Assembly: GCA_029259595.1 (NCBI GenBank)
Contig: JAJDEW010000062.1
Coordinates: 1-58,452 of the forward strand
Reading direction: 5' to 3'
From: Planctomycetota bacterium
GTDB taxonomy: Bacteria; Planctomycetota; UBA1135; GCA-002686595
Length of the DNA stretch: 58,452 bases
Below, piece by piece: positions 42,166 to 51,132 of the stretch. The translations under genes and the position numbers were made by a program. The notes under the pieces are model-generated. The model was not told the origin of the DNA. It did no database searches and saw only the letters and a list, made by a program, of their open reading frames with translations. Numbering within the stretch: the first letter of the stretch is position 1; every line of letters starts with the position of its first letter.

Positions 42166-44261
42166 TTCCTTCCCCCCTGGCGACGGCGGAGCTGGCTGGC
42201 ATTCGCTCCGTGGCAGTCGACGCAATCCGTTCCCAGCGGCTTGTAGCGGACCGAGAGCGGGTCCCCCGCGGTTGGAGCCGTGTGGCAGGCCGCGCAATCG
42301 AGCTCGGCGTGCGCGCCCTCCAGCGGAAAGCGCGAGTCCCACGTGTGATCGAAGATCAGCTGGGTGAACGACTTCGCGCTGGCGTGACAGCGCGCGCAAT
42401 CCGTCCGTCCGAAGAGCTCGAACTGCTCGCCGTGCACGTTGTCGTGGCAGGCCGAACAATCGCTGCCGGGCGCATGCCCCCACCGACGTCCGAAGGCATC
42501 CGGGCGTTCGGTCGGCGCGTGGCAATCCGTGCAGGCCGCCGCGGCGTGAGCATCCTCGAGCGCGAAGCCCGTCCACGTCTCGTGCTCGAAGCCCTTGTAG
42601 AAGGTGCGGAACGAGCTCTGGACGTGACAGCGCGCGCAGCCCTCACGACCGTCGACCTCGACCGGGAAGGCCGGGTCGTCGAAGCCACCCCGATGAACGT
42701 CCTCGTGGCAGGTGACACAGCCTTCGAAGGGCCCGAAGTGCTCGGCGATGCGTCCGAAGGTGCGTCCGAAGCGGTCGGCTTCGGTGGAGCGGGGGTGACA
42801 GCTCGCGCAGCCCTCCTGTGCATGCGCCCCGAGCACGGGGAACGGCGTCCAGGCGGCGTGATCGAAGCGCTCGTCCTCCTCGCCCGCGAAGTCCGTCGTG
42901 TCGTGACAGCGCTCGCAGGTCGGCTCGACGTCCGCGCGGACGTCGGACGTGGCCGCAGGCGCCTGCGGCGACCGACCATCGAAGGCGCCGAGGTGCGCGT
43001 CTTCGTGACAAGCGCTGCACTCGGGGGCCGTGTCGACGAACGCGCGCGGTGCTCCGGCAACGTGCGTCAACCGTTCCGTGTGGCAGTCCGCGCAGGCCGT
43101 TTTCGTGTGCGCTCCCGTCAGCGGCAAGGCCAGGCGCGCGTGCAGATCGACGTCGAAGGCGTGGGGCTCGAAGCGCCGCCGCTCGTGGCAGGCCAGGCAC
43201 CCCCCCGCCCCGAACGGGCCATCCGCGAACTGGCCTCCGTGGACGTCTTCGTGGCAGGACGAACAGGAATCGGCCTCACGGCCGGGGTAGCGTCCCTCGA
43301 AGTCGAGCTCGGTCGGGTGGCAGGCCTCGCAGCCGACGTCCGCGTGCGGCGCTGCCAGCGCGAAGCCCGAGCGAACGTGTTCTTCGCGCGAGAGCTCCAG
43401 GCGCTCGTCCCGGAAACTCGTGTGATCGCCCTCGTGACACGAGCCGCAGGTGCCCGAGGGGTTCTGCTGCAAGAGCTTGCCGATGCCGCGCAGGAAGCCC
43501 TTCGCGTGCGGCGTCTCGTGGCACGAGGCGCATTCGCGCCGGCGCGCCTTGGCGCCGGCTCCACCCAGGATCTCGAGCGCATGCGGCTCGCCCTCGGCGT
43601 GGCAGGTGCCGCAGGCCACGTCCGCGTGGGGCCCGATCAGGGGCAACACCTCGGCGTGGTCGACGCTCTCGAGCACATCGAAGCTCTCCTGACCGTGGCA
43701 GGAAACGCAGGCCAGGACCATGCGCCCTTCGTGGGCGTCCTCGTGACAGGACGCGCAGTCCTGTTCGAGCCCCATGAAGCGCTTCTGACCGGTCTGGAGC
43801 ACGTCGGCTTCGGCGTTGTCGTGGCACTCCGTACAGGCCAGCTCGAGGTGTTTTCCATCCATGGCGAAGCCGACCACCCAGTGGTCGAAGGCCTCCGGAT
43901 CCTCGAAGCCGGCCAGGAAGAAGCTCTGGCGGTTCACGATCTCGAAGTCCGCTCCGTGATGTTCGCTGTGGCAAAGCGCACAGAGCGAGGCCTTGTCTTC
44001 CCCGATCGACCCGTGAAGTCCCTCACCTCCATCCAGGTCCGCGGAAACGTCGGCGTGGCAATCCAGACAGGCCTCCGCCATGGTCTCCGTCCAGCCCCCA
44101 TGGCAATCCGAGCAACCGCTTCCGCCCGCCAGCTTCGGATCGCGACCGTGAACGGCCGACAGCGGCCCGGGCGAGGTCCGGTCGATGTCGTTCATCGTCA
44201 CGGCCAGGACCGCCAGGGTCGAGAGGAACGCGAGCCAGATGCGCGGGTTGCGCAGTTTCAC
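42162..44261 (-). CDS. 23-CXXCH multiheme cytochrome c
   Basis: 699 aa with one N-terminal hydrophobic segment (IWLAFLSTLAVLAVTM) that could be a signal peptide or anchor. I count 23 CXXCH motifs, from CSDCH near residue 49 to CVDCH near the C-terminus. Many are in repeated units with a conserved HxDVHxGxF/HEDAHxGxF element, for example SSCHEDVHGGQFADG, SACHEDAHLGAFDGR and TCHEDVHRGGFDDP, so the protein looks built by duplication. Additional His residues are plentiful and could be second heme ligands. Start GTG 44261 overlaps the preceding stop by 4 bp (GTGA) and has GGAGG seven bases upstream; the stop overlaps the beta-barrel start (ATGA). It would act as a long periplasmic electron wire. 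Confidence 0.9.
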   Translation of the reverse strand: MKLRNPRIWLAFLSTLAVLAVTMNDIDRTSPGPLSAVHGRDPKLAGGSGCSDCHGGWTETMAEACLDCHADVSADLDGGEGLHGSIGEDKASLCALCHSEHHGADFEIVNRQSFFLAGFEDPEAFDHWVVGFAMDGKHLELACTECHDNAEADVLQTGQKRFMGLEQDCASCHEDAHEGRMVLACVSCHGQESFDVLESVDHAEVLPLIGPHADVACGTCHAEGEPHALEILGGAGAKARRRECASCHETPHAKGFLRGIGKLLQQNPSGTCGSCHEGDHTSFRDERLELSREEHVRSGFALAAPHADVGCEACHPTELDFEGRYPGREADSCSSCHEDVHGGQFADGPFGAGGCLACHERRRFEPHAFDVDLHARLALPLTGAHTKTACADCHTERLTHVAGAPRAFVDTAPECSACHEDAHLGAFDGRSPQAPAATSDVRADVEPTCERCHDTTDFAGEEDERFDHAAWTPFPVLGAHAQEGCASCHPRSTEADRFGRTFGRIAEHFGPFEGCVTCHEDVHRGGFDDPAFPVEVDGREGCARCHVQSSFRTFYKGFEHETWTGFALEDAHAAAACTDCHAPTERPDAFGRRWGHAPGSDCSACHDNVHGEQFELFGRTDCARCHASAKSFTQLIFDHTWDSRFPLEGAHAELDCAACHTAPTAGDPLSVRYKPLGTDCVDCHGANASQLRRRQGGRK

Positions 44262-46588
44262 GAGACGCCTCCGAAGGAGAAGGCCCCATAGGAGAGCGCC
44301 GCGAGCACGTGCACGAAGATCAGCAGAACCAGCAACGCCGCGCCCCAGCGATGGAGATAGCGCCAGCCGTTCAGCAGCGCCCGCAGGTCCTCGTAGTGCG
44401 CCGCCACCGACGCCAGGCCGTGCGCGCGCCGTGCGAGCTCGAGCGTCTCGTCGACCTGTTCTTCGGCCACACCCTCGCGTTCACCGAGACGGCTCAGACG
44501 CGCGAGCAAGCGGCGCAAGTCACGCCGGCTGCCGAACAGCCCCAGGATCCGACCGAGGAACGAGCGCTTCCACTGCCGTAGCTCGATCATGGCCTGGACT
44601 TCGCGCCGCGCGAGGTCCCGAAAGCGTTGTTGACCCTGGTCCCACTCGTCGGAAAGACGCCCGAGCTTCGTCTTGACCTCGGAGAGCTCGAGCTCGCGAC
44701 CGTTTGCTGCGCGCGGTACGCAGGCGTAGAAGTAACGCCCCACCGAACCGGTCACGATCAGCGCGAAGAGCACCCAGAAGGCATGCCCTCCGGCCGTGTC
44801 GGCCGGGCGCATCGCGGAGTGCAGAGCGGCGAAGAGGAAGGCCAGAATGCCCGTGCCGACGTGGCTCGTCATCCAGGCCGTCAAGGACCCGAACGCCAGG
44901 CGCGGACCGGCCGAGCGGCGTACCAGATACGAGAGGTTCGCGAGGATCAGGACGATCGAAGCGAGGCCGAACACGAGCCCCCATCCCAGCCCCGGACGCA
45001 GCAGGTTGTGGTCGGGATGCGCGGCGCGCTCGACCCGCTCGAGCCCGTAGTAGTCGAGGTTCCAGAGCGCGAAGGCCAGCGCGACCGTCGAGAGAACGAA
45101 GCCGACCGCGAGCCCGCGCATGAGCCCCGTTCCCCGCTCGGACAGGTCCGGACCAGCTGGCCGCAGTGCCGGGTCGAACGAGACGCCCGCCGCGCGCAGC
45201 AGGTCGAGCGGGGCCACCCCGCCCGCCAGGATGAAGACCTCGTCGTTCGGCAGGCTCACGCTGCGCGTTTCCGTCCCTTCGGAGACGAGCAGCTCGACCG
45301 TGTCCGGCCCGATCATGCGCACCTGGCTGTGGAAGACGACGGCCACGCGTCCGGCAGCGAGCGCCGCGGCGAGCCGCTCCTCGTTGCGCGCACGCAGGCG
45401 GAAGAAGGCCTCGCGCCGGTACGAGATCGTCACGCGATTGCCGACCTGGTCCGCCAAGCCCAGGGCGGCTTCGATGGCGCTGTCTCCGCCGCCGACGACG
45501 AGAATGCGCCGGTGCTCGAACGAACCGGCGTCCGTCAGTCCGTAGGCGACCTTCGCGAGGTCTTCGCCCGGAACGTCCAGCCGCGTCGGCACGCCCCGAC
45601 GGCCCAAGGCCAGGCACACGTTGCGGGCCGTCCAGCGACCGGAATCGGTGCGGACCACGAAGGCGCCGTTCGCATCACGCTCGAGTCCGCGGAAGACCTG
45701 TCCGCCTTCGATCGGAAGCTCCTGTTCCTCGGCGATGCCGTGCCAGAGCTCGACCAGCTCTTCCTTCGTGTAGGTCGTGCGTCCGAAGCGCCCGTACATG
45801 GGCAGGTCGACGGGCTGGGTCATGACCAGCTTCTTGCGCGGATACTTCGCCACCGTTCCACCCGGACGCTCCTCACGTTCGAGCGTCACGAACGAGAGTC
45901 CGCTGCGCTTGGCTTCGAGCGCGCAGGCGAGGCCGGCCGGTCCGGCTCCCACGATGCAGAGGTCCAGCACCGCGTCGCTGTTCGTCGCCGGGTCCTGGGA
46001 CGCTGTCCGGAGCGCGCGGCCCTCGGTGCCCACCGCTTGCAGGCTGCGTCGTTCGGACGCGATCAACGAAGGCGGTCCGTCGATCCGCTGGCGCCGAGCG
46101 ACCTCCGCGGCGACGAGGACCCCGTGCTCGATCGCGGTCTTGATCAGGGCGTGAGCGGTCACTTCACCGGCGAGGAAGAGCCCGGGCGTCCCGACGGCTT
46201 CGAGCGTCTCCGTCAAGGCCGGCACGTCGTCCCGTTCATCGAGCTTGTCGAGCGTCACCGTGATCGCACCGACGGGACACTCGCGCTCGCAGGCCGAGAT
46301 CCCCTGACAGCGCGCACCGCGGACGACCAGCGCCTGGCCGTGGACGATCTCCAGCACGCCGTCCTCGGGGCAGGCGGCGACACACGTCGCGCAACCCAGG
46401 CAACGCGAGAGGTCGACGACCGGGTGCTGGAGCAGCGCCGCGTGACTCCCCTGACGGACCGCCAGGTCGCGCCGCCCCACGCGCTCCCGGACGCGTTCCA
46501 GCTCGTGCCGCCGCGTCCAGAGCGCGATCAACGCGATCCCGAGGCCCAGAACGAGAGACGTGAGGAGCGTCCAGCTCAAAGGCCGCAC
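44258..46588 (-). CDS. Fused 4Fe-4S / FAD oxidoreductase / cytochrome-b-like membrane protein
   Basis: A 776-aa protein with one N-terminal membrane segment (SWTLLTSLVLGLGIALIALW). Next is a ferredoxin pair: CLGCATCVAACPEDG and CQGISACERECPVGA. Then a thioredoxin-reductase-like FAD/NAD(P)H module (GAGPAGLACALEAKRSG and VVGGGDSAIEAALGL), followed by four or five hydrophobic helices (about 485-600 and the last 40 residues) with likely heme-ligand His in TSHVGTG, AALHSAM, YLHRWGA and IFVHVLAALS, suggesting a cytochrome-b-like domain. I chose GTG 46588, just before the first helix; the frame is open further upstream but the extension is Arg/Pro-rich. It overlaps the 23-heme gene by 4 bp. It would link NAD(P)H, ferredoxin or quinol to the conduit. 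Confidence 0.85.
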   Translation of the reverse strand: MRPLSWTLLTSLVLGLGIALIALWTRRHELERVRERVGRRDLAVRQGSHAALLQHPVVDLSRCLGCATCVAACPEDGVLEIVHGQALVVRGARCQGISACERECPVGAITVTLDKLDERDDVPALTETLEAVGTPGLFLAGEVTAHALIKTAIEHGVLVAAEVARRQRIDGPPSLIASERRSLQAVGTEGRALRTASQDPATNSDAVLDLCIVGAGPAGLACALEAKRSGLSFVTLEREERPGGTVAKYPRKKLVMTQPVDLPMYGRFGRTTYTKEELVELWHGIAEEQELPIEGGQVFRGLERDANGAFVVRTDSGRWTARNVCLALGRRGVPTRLDVPGEDLAKVAYGLTDAGSFEHRRILVVGGGDSAIEAALGLADQVGNRVTISYRREAFFRLRARNEERLAAALAAGRVAVVFHSQVRMIGPDTVELLVSEGTETRSVSLPNDEVFILAGGVAPLDLLRAAGVSFDPALRPAGPDLSERGTGLMRGLAVGFVLSTVALAFALWNLDYYGLERVERAAHPDHNLLRPGLGWGLVFGLASIVLILANLSYLVRRSAGPRLAFGSLTAWMTSHVGTGILAFLFAALHSAMRPADTAGGHAFWVLFALIVTGSVGRYFYACVPRAANGRELELSEVKTKLGRLSDEWDQGQQRFRDLARREVQAMIELRQWKRSFLGRILGLFGSRRDLRRLLARLSRLGEREGVAEEQVDETLELARRAHGLASVAAHYEDLRALLNGWRYLHRWGAALLVLLIFVHVLAALSYGAFSFGGVS

Positions 46589-46832
46589 TCCCCACCGCCG
46601 CGACGCGGGGTCGGGACGGGGGCGCTCGCAACTCGTCGCGTCCGTCGGCAGGCCATGGTCGAAGCGTTCCGCACAGTCCCGGCCAGGCCGGGCTCGATTA
46701 AAGGAGGGTCGAGAGCGGGCGCACCCACCTGCGCTCGGAACCACCCGCAAGATCGGCCACCCCCTGCCCCGACTTGAGCCGCCGGCCGGCCCGTGGGCGC
46801 GTGTGCGGAAGAAATGACGCTATCCTCCCTCC

Positions 46833-48551
46833 ATGAAGCCCACCGTCCTCCCCGCACTCCTTGCGCTTTTCCTCCTGGCCGCCTCCTGCGCCACGAGCCC
46901 CGCCCCGGTGCCCGCCGACCTCGTGCTTCGCAACGGGACGATCGTCACGGTCGACGAAGCCCTCGGAACGGTCTCCGCCCTCGCGGTGCGGGACGGACGC
47001 ATCGTCGCCGCCGGGAGCGACCGCGAACTCGCCGCGCACATCGGCGAGCGGACGCGCCTGATCGATCTCGAAGGCCGCCTCACGCTGCCCGGCTTCATCG
47101 AGGGCCACGGTCACTTCGTCGGGCTCGGCCAGTCCTTGCAGATCCTCGACCTGCGCGGCGCCCGGGCCTGGAGCGACATCGTCGCCCAGGTCGCCGAGGC
47201 CGCGCGCACGACGCCGCCGGGAGAATGGATCCTGGGCCGGGGTTGGCATCAGGAGAAGTGGGACGAGACGCCTGTCCCCTCCGTGGAGGGCTTTCCGACG
47301 CACTCCGCCCTCTCCGCCGTTTCGCCGGACCATCCGGTCTACCTCGAGCATGCGAGCGGTCACGCCGGTCTGTTCAACGCGAAGGCTTTGCAGCTCGCGG
47401 GCGTCGACAGCGACACCGAGGATCCGCCGGGGGGCGAGATTCTGCGCGACCTCGAAGGCGCGCCGATCGGCGTCTTCCGTGAGACGGCCGAGCAGCTCGT
47501 CCTGAACGTCTTCGACGCAGCCCGTGCACAACGTGCGGCGACCGACCGCGAACGCGACATCGCCGCTGCGGCGCGGCTCGCGGACGCCGAGTGTCTTCGC
47601 AAGGGCATCACGAGCTTCCAGGACGCGGGGACGTCGCTCGAGACCCTGCGCATCCTCGCGGACATGGCGCGCCGCGGCGAGCTCGGTGTACGCCTGTGGG
47701 TCATGGTCCGCGACTCGAACGAGAACCTGCGTCGCGGGCTGGCCGACGCCTTGGTCACGGGACTCGGTGACGACCACCTGACCGTCCGCGCCTTGAAGCG
47801 CACGCTGGACGGCGCGCTGGGGTCGCGGGGCGCCTGGCTGCTCGAGCCCTACTCGGATGCTCCGGACAGCGTGGGCCTCAACACCGCCACGGTCGAGAGC
47901 GTCGAAGAGACCGCGCGCATCGCGGTGGAACACGACGTGCAGCTGTGCGTGCATGCGATCGGCGACCGCGCCAACCGCGAGGTCCTCGACCTCTTCGAGC
48001 GCGCGCTCGCCACCGACCCCGAGCTCGCAGAGGACCACCGCTGGCGCATCGAGCACGCCCAGCATGTCCACCCCGACGACATCCCGCGTTTTGCACAGCT
48101 GGGCGTCATCGCCTCCATGCAAGCCGTGCACTGCACGTCGGACGCACCCTATGTCGAGGCGCGCCTCGGGCCCGAGCGAGCCGCCGCAGGTGCCTACGTC
48201 TGGCGCACGTTCCTCGACAGCGGCGCGCTGATCGTGAACGGCACGGATACGCCCGTCGAAGACGTCGACCCGCTGCCTTGCTTCCACGCCGCCGTCTCTC
48301 GCCGGCTACAGGACGGATCGCGCTTCCACCCCGAGCAAGTCATGACCCGTATGGAGGCTCTGCGCTCCTACACGCTCGACGCGGCCCGAGCCGCCTTCGA
48401 GGAGGCCGACAAGGGCTCGCTGACCCCGGGCAAGCTGGCTGACATCGTCGTGCTGTCCGACAACATCCTCGAGATTCCGCTCGCTCGGATCCCCGAGACG
48501 CGCGTGCTCATGACCATCGTAGGTGGTGAAATCCGCTGGTCGGCCGACTGA
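46833..48551 (+). CDS. Amidohydrolase-family lipoprotein (YtcJ-like)
   Basis: A 572-aa lipoprotein (signal LLALFLLAASCATS, lipobox LAASC), so active on the periplasmic side or outer surface. N-terminal composite domain LVLRNGTIVTVDEALGTVSALAVRDGRIVAAGS leads into the TIM barrel with metal-binding EGHGHFVGLG. Later ligands are CVHAIGDRANREVLDLF and RIEHAQHVHPDDIPRF, and the Asp in VNGTDTPVEDVDPL. The barrel ends with GSLTPGKLADIVVLSDN. The YtcJ/DUF3369-like group hydrolyses amide-type or related bonds in small molecules; its substrate is not predictable. It converges on the SGNH gene, with 26 bp between stops. The 244 bp before it, from 46589, hold no clear gene. Confidence 0.9.
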   Translation: MKPTVLPALLALFLLAASCATSPAPVPADLVLRNGTIVTVDEALGTVSALAVRDGRIVAAGSDRELAAHIGERTRLIDLEGRLTLPGFIEGHGHFVGLGQSLQILDLRGARAWSDIVAQVAEAARTTPPGEWILGRGWHQEKWDETPVPSVEGFPTHSALSAVSPDHPVYLEHASGHAGLFNAKALQLAGVDSDTEDPPGGEILRDLEGAPIGVFRETAEQLVLNVFDAARAQRAATDRERDIAAAARLADAECLRKGITSFQDAGTSLETLRILADMARRGELGVRLWVMVRDSNENLRRGLADALVTGLGDDHLTVRALKRTLDGALGSRGAWLLEPYSDAPDSVGLNTATVESVEETARIAVEHDVQLCVHAIGDRANREVLDLFERALATDPELAEDHRWRIEHAQHVHPDDIPRFAQLGVIASMQAVHCTSDAPYVEARLGPERAAAGAYVWRTFLDSGALIVNGTDTPVEDVDPLPCFHAAVSRRLQDGSRFHPEQVMTRMEALRSYTLDAARAAFEEADKGSLTPGKLADIVVLSDNILEIPLARIPETRVLMTIVGGEIRWSAD

Positions 48552-48577
48552 GGGGATGCCGCGGCACCCGTCGGCCT

Positions 48578-50155
48578 TCAGCCCGCGACGATCTCCATCG
48601 ACGCCAGCCGGAACACTCCGCAGTCGCGCAGGTCGTCGCCGGTCAGGACCCAATCCTCGCCTTCGAGCTCGATCGAGACGAACTCGTCTGTCGCGTCGCC
48701 GAGCGCAAAGCGCTGCTCGAAGGTTCCGGACGCCGGCACCTGGAACGAGCCCAGTTCTTCGCCATCGCAGCGAACGTGCACGGTGACACCATCGAGTTCC
48801 GGTCGACCGAGGCCGCTGCCCCGCAGCACCAGCGTTCCGCCCGCGAGCACACGAAACGAGAAGGCCGCCCAGGGCGCGACCAGGCCGCGCCGATCGACGC
48901 CGCCGTAAAAGTGGAAGCCGTCGTCCGGATCGAGTCGTTCGAAGTCGAAGCCCGTACCGAGACGATTGGCGCGCGGCTCGACTACGGCCAGCTTCTCGCC
49001 GGCCACGAGGATCGACCGCGATCGTGCGCGCAGGTCGGTGGCGGGCTTCAAGGCCAACGCGGGCAGCACGTCCTCGCTCTGGATCCAATGGAAGAGGGCC
49101 TCCGCGAGCGTCTGCATCCCGGTCCGATTCCAGAAGGAGTCGACGTCGGTGATCCACGTCGAGGAATCCGCGACGAAAGAGCGTCGCAAGAAGCCGCGCT
49201 GCTCGGGCCGCAGCCCGGCCGCGAGCCAACCCAGCGCCTGCTCCGCCAGCTGTCCGTCCCAGCGAGCCACCAGCAGGTACCGGCCGCCGCGCTCCTCCAC
49301 CGCCCCTGCCAGGCGTACGATCGCCTCGTTCGCTCGGTGAAAGCGCTCGCGTGAAAACGAGTCGTGACCGGCGGTCAGGAAATTGGTGGTCGTCCCGGGC
49401 AGCTTCATCTGGTGCCGCGGGTTCCAGAGCTTCACCAGAGCGTCGGCGTGCCGGCGGGCGGCGGGCGTGAATTCTGCCGTCGCTCCGAAGCCGCGCACGC
49501 CCTCCACGTCGTCGAGATCGTCGTTGACGACGATCTGGATCACGAGGTCGGGAGCCAGCAGGGTGAGCTGCCTCCGCAGGAAGGAGCACTCCGCCAGGAT
49601 GTTCCAGCCGGGCACGCCGATGTGCAAGACTTCGAGCTCCGCCGAAGGAGCTGCCGCCTGGGCTGCGAGCAAGCGCTCGAGGAAGACGCCTGCGCGCTCG
49701 TTGGGCTCGACGCCTTCTCCGGAGACGTAGGCGTCCCCCAGGAGCACGATGCGCAGCGTCCCGTTCGGCTTGGGCAGCGCGAAGTCTCGCTCCCGCAGGC
49801 CGATGCCGTTCGTGTCGGCCGACACGTCCCCGCGGCGTCGCTTCTGAACGTTCGCGATCAGGACGCGCGCAACGCTCGCATCGGGATGCGAGTCGAAGGC
49901 GCCGCTGGTCTGGCGGACCAGCTCACGAATGACCAGCTCGCGGATCTGCGGGTCGTCGAGGGCCGCCTGCGAAGTCAGGTCGACGCGCCGCTGGGAGCGG
50001 AGCAGAACGACGAGCGCGAGGCACGACAGGACGAAGACCGTCGCCAAGCCTGTGATCCAAAGCCGGACGACCGGCCGTGTCGCCGGTCCGCGTTCGTGTC
50101 GCGGCGACGCGTTGCTCTCCGTTTGTCCGTCCAAGTGCGGCTTTCCGGGCGGCAT
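48578..50155 (-). CDS. Membrane-anchored SGNH-fold protein with replaced catalytic residues
   Basis: A 525-aa protein with an N-terminal membrane segment (RLWITGLATVFVLSCLALVVLL) and an SGNH-like body. The body starts LRIVLLGDAYVSGEG, where the family has GDS, and later has DVDSFWNRTG, where the family has DxxHWN. Thus both the Ser nucleophile and the catalytic His appear to be lost relative to the paralog at 54747-56303, although the fold is well kept (VLHIGVPGWNILAECSFLRRQL). Residues 430-525 form a beta-rich C-terminal domain. I chose ATG 50155 because it matches the paralog's start; the frame is open to 50236. It could bind glycans or another partner rather than hydrolyse. The gap 50156-50453 holds no convincing gene. 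Confidence 0.8.
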   Translation of the reverse strand: MPPGKPHLDGQTESNASPRHERGPATRPVVRLWITGLATVFVLSCLALVVLLRSQRRVDLTSQAALDDPQIRELVIRELVRQTSGAFDSHPDASVARVLIANVQKRRRGDVSADTNGIGLRERDFALPKPNGTLRIVLLGDAYVSGEGVEPNERAGVFLERLLAAQAAAPSAELEVLHIGVPGWNILAECSFLRRQLTLLAPDLVIQIVVNDDLDDVEGVRGFGATAEFTPAARRHADALVKLWNPRHQMKLPGTTTNFLTAGHDSFSRERFHRANEAIVRLAGAVEERGGRYLLVARWDGQLAEQALGWLAAGLRPEQRGFLRRSFVADSSTWITDVDSFWNRTGMQTLAEALFHWIQSEDVLPALALKPATDLRARSRSILVAGEKLAVVEPRANRLGTGFDFERLDPDDGFHFYGGVDRRGLVAPWAAFSFRVLAGGTLVLRGSGLGRPELDGVTVHVRCDGEELGSFQVPASGTFEQRFALGDATDEFVSIELEGEDWVLTGDDLRDCGVFRLASMEIVAG

Positions 50156-50453
50156 CCTAGCCGCCCGCCTCGCCATCCGACAAGCTCTGCGGCGTGAGCC
50201 CGTGTCACTCCCAAGAACACGCTCCGACGGGAGCACGCCTACGGACGCCCGCCCTCGGCACGCCAGGGCTCTTCGCCGGCGCCTGTCGGACCCCCAGCGT
50301 CCGCCGCAGCGGCTTCCAAGACGTCCGTCGCCAGCTCTTGCGTAACGTGCTCGACGACGGATCTTCGAGCTCGCCGGCGCGCGCAGGGCTGCGCCTGCAC
50401 GGCCTGGGACTGCACGCCCCGGGGAACCTCAGCGGCGCCCTCGAGGGCACGTC

Positions 50454-51092
50454 GTGACGATCCGCGGCATCCTCTTCGACTGCGACGGAACGCTGGTGGA
50501 CAGCGAAACGCTCGCGTGCGAGGTGCTGGTCGAGTTCGCCGTGAGCTACGGCATCGAGATCGGGCTCGAGGAAGCCCTCACACGCTACGTCGGTGGAAAG
50601 ATGGCCGACGTCATCGCCGACTTCGAGCGGCGCCTCGCAGGCCCGCTACCCGCGTCCTTTCCGGCCGACGTCCGTGCCCGCATGGGCAGCGTCTTTCGCG
50701 AGCGTCTGCAACCGATCCCGGGCGCCCACGAGCTGCTCACCGCGCTGCGTCTCCCGGTTGCGGTCGCGAGCAGTGGTCCGCGCGAGAAGATCGAGCTGTC
50801 GCTCTCCTTGACCCGCCTCGCGCCCTTCTTCGGCGACCGCATCTTCAGCGCCTACGAGGTCGGCGTGTGGAAGCCCGCGCCCGACCTCTTCCTGCACGCC
50901 GCGCGCGAGCTGGGCCTCGCTCCCGAGGACTGCCTGGTCGTCGAGGACAGTCAGCCCGGCCTGCAAGCCGCCCGCGCCGCCGGCATGCGCGCCTTGGTCC
51001 TCGGACACCCCGCCGAGCTCCACGGAGCGACGCCGATCGAACATCTCTCGGAGGTGCTCGAACACATCCCCGCCACGGGTCGCGCCTCCTGA
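50454..51092 (+). CDS. HAD-superfamily phosphatase, phosphoglycolate-phosphatase-like
   Basis: A 212-aa cytoplasmic hydrolase with a GTG start. HAD motif I is FDCDGTLVDSE (nucleophile Asp at residue 8), motif II is VASSGPREKIELSL, and motifs III/IV are GVWKPAPDLFLHAARELGLAPEDCLVVEDSQPGLQAARAAGM. The cap domain (about 20-85) is alpha-helical, as in beta-phosphoglucomutase and phosphoglycolate phosphatase. It most likely dephosphorylates a small sugar phosphate or phosphoglycolate. The DinB-like gene starts 40 bp downstream; the functional link is unknown. Confidence 0.9.
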   Translation: MTIRGILFDCDGTLVDSETLACEVLVEFAVSYGIEIGLEEALTRYVGGKMADVIADFERRLAGPLPASFPADVRARMGSVFRERLQPIPGAHELLTALRLPVAVASSGPREKIELSLSLTRLAPFFGDRIFSAYEVGVWKPAPDLFLHAARELGLAPEDCLVVEDSQPGLQAARAAGMRALVLGHPAELHGATPIEHLSEVLEHIPATGRAS

Positions 51093-51132
51093 TCCAGACT
51101 TCGTTCCACCCCGACCTCCGAGCCCCTCAGCC

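Noticed and set aside
50156..50453. Possible small gene between the SGNH-like and HAD genes
   Set aside because: Short frames exist on both strands, but they are Arg/Ser/Pro-rich, lack a ribosome-binding site and resemble nothing.
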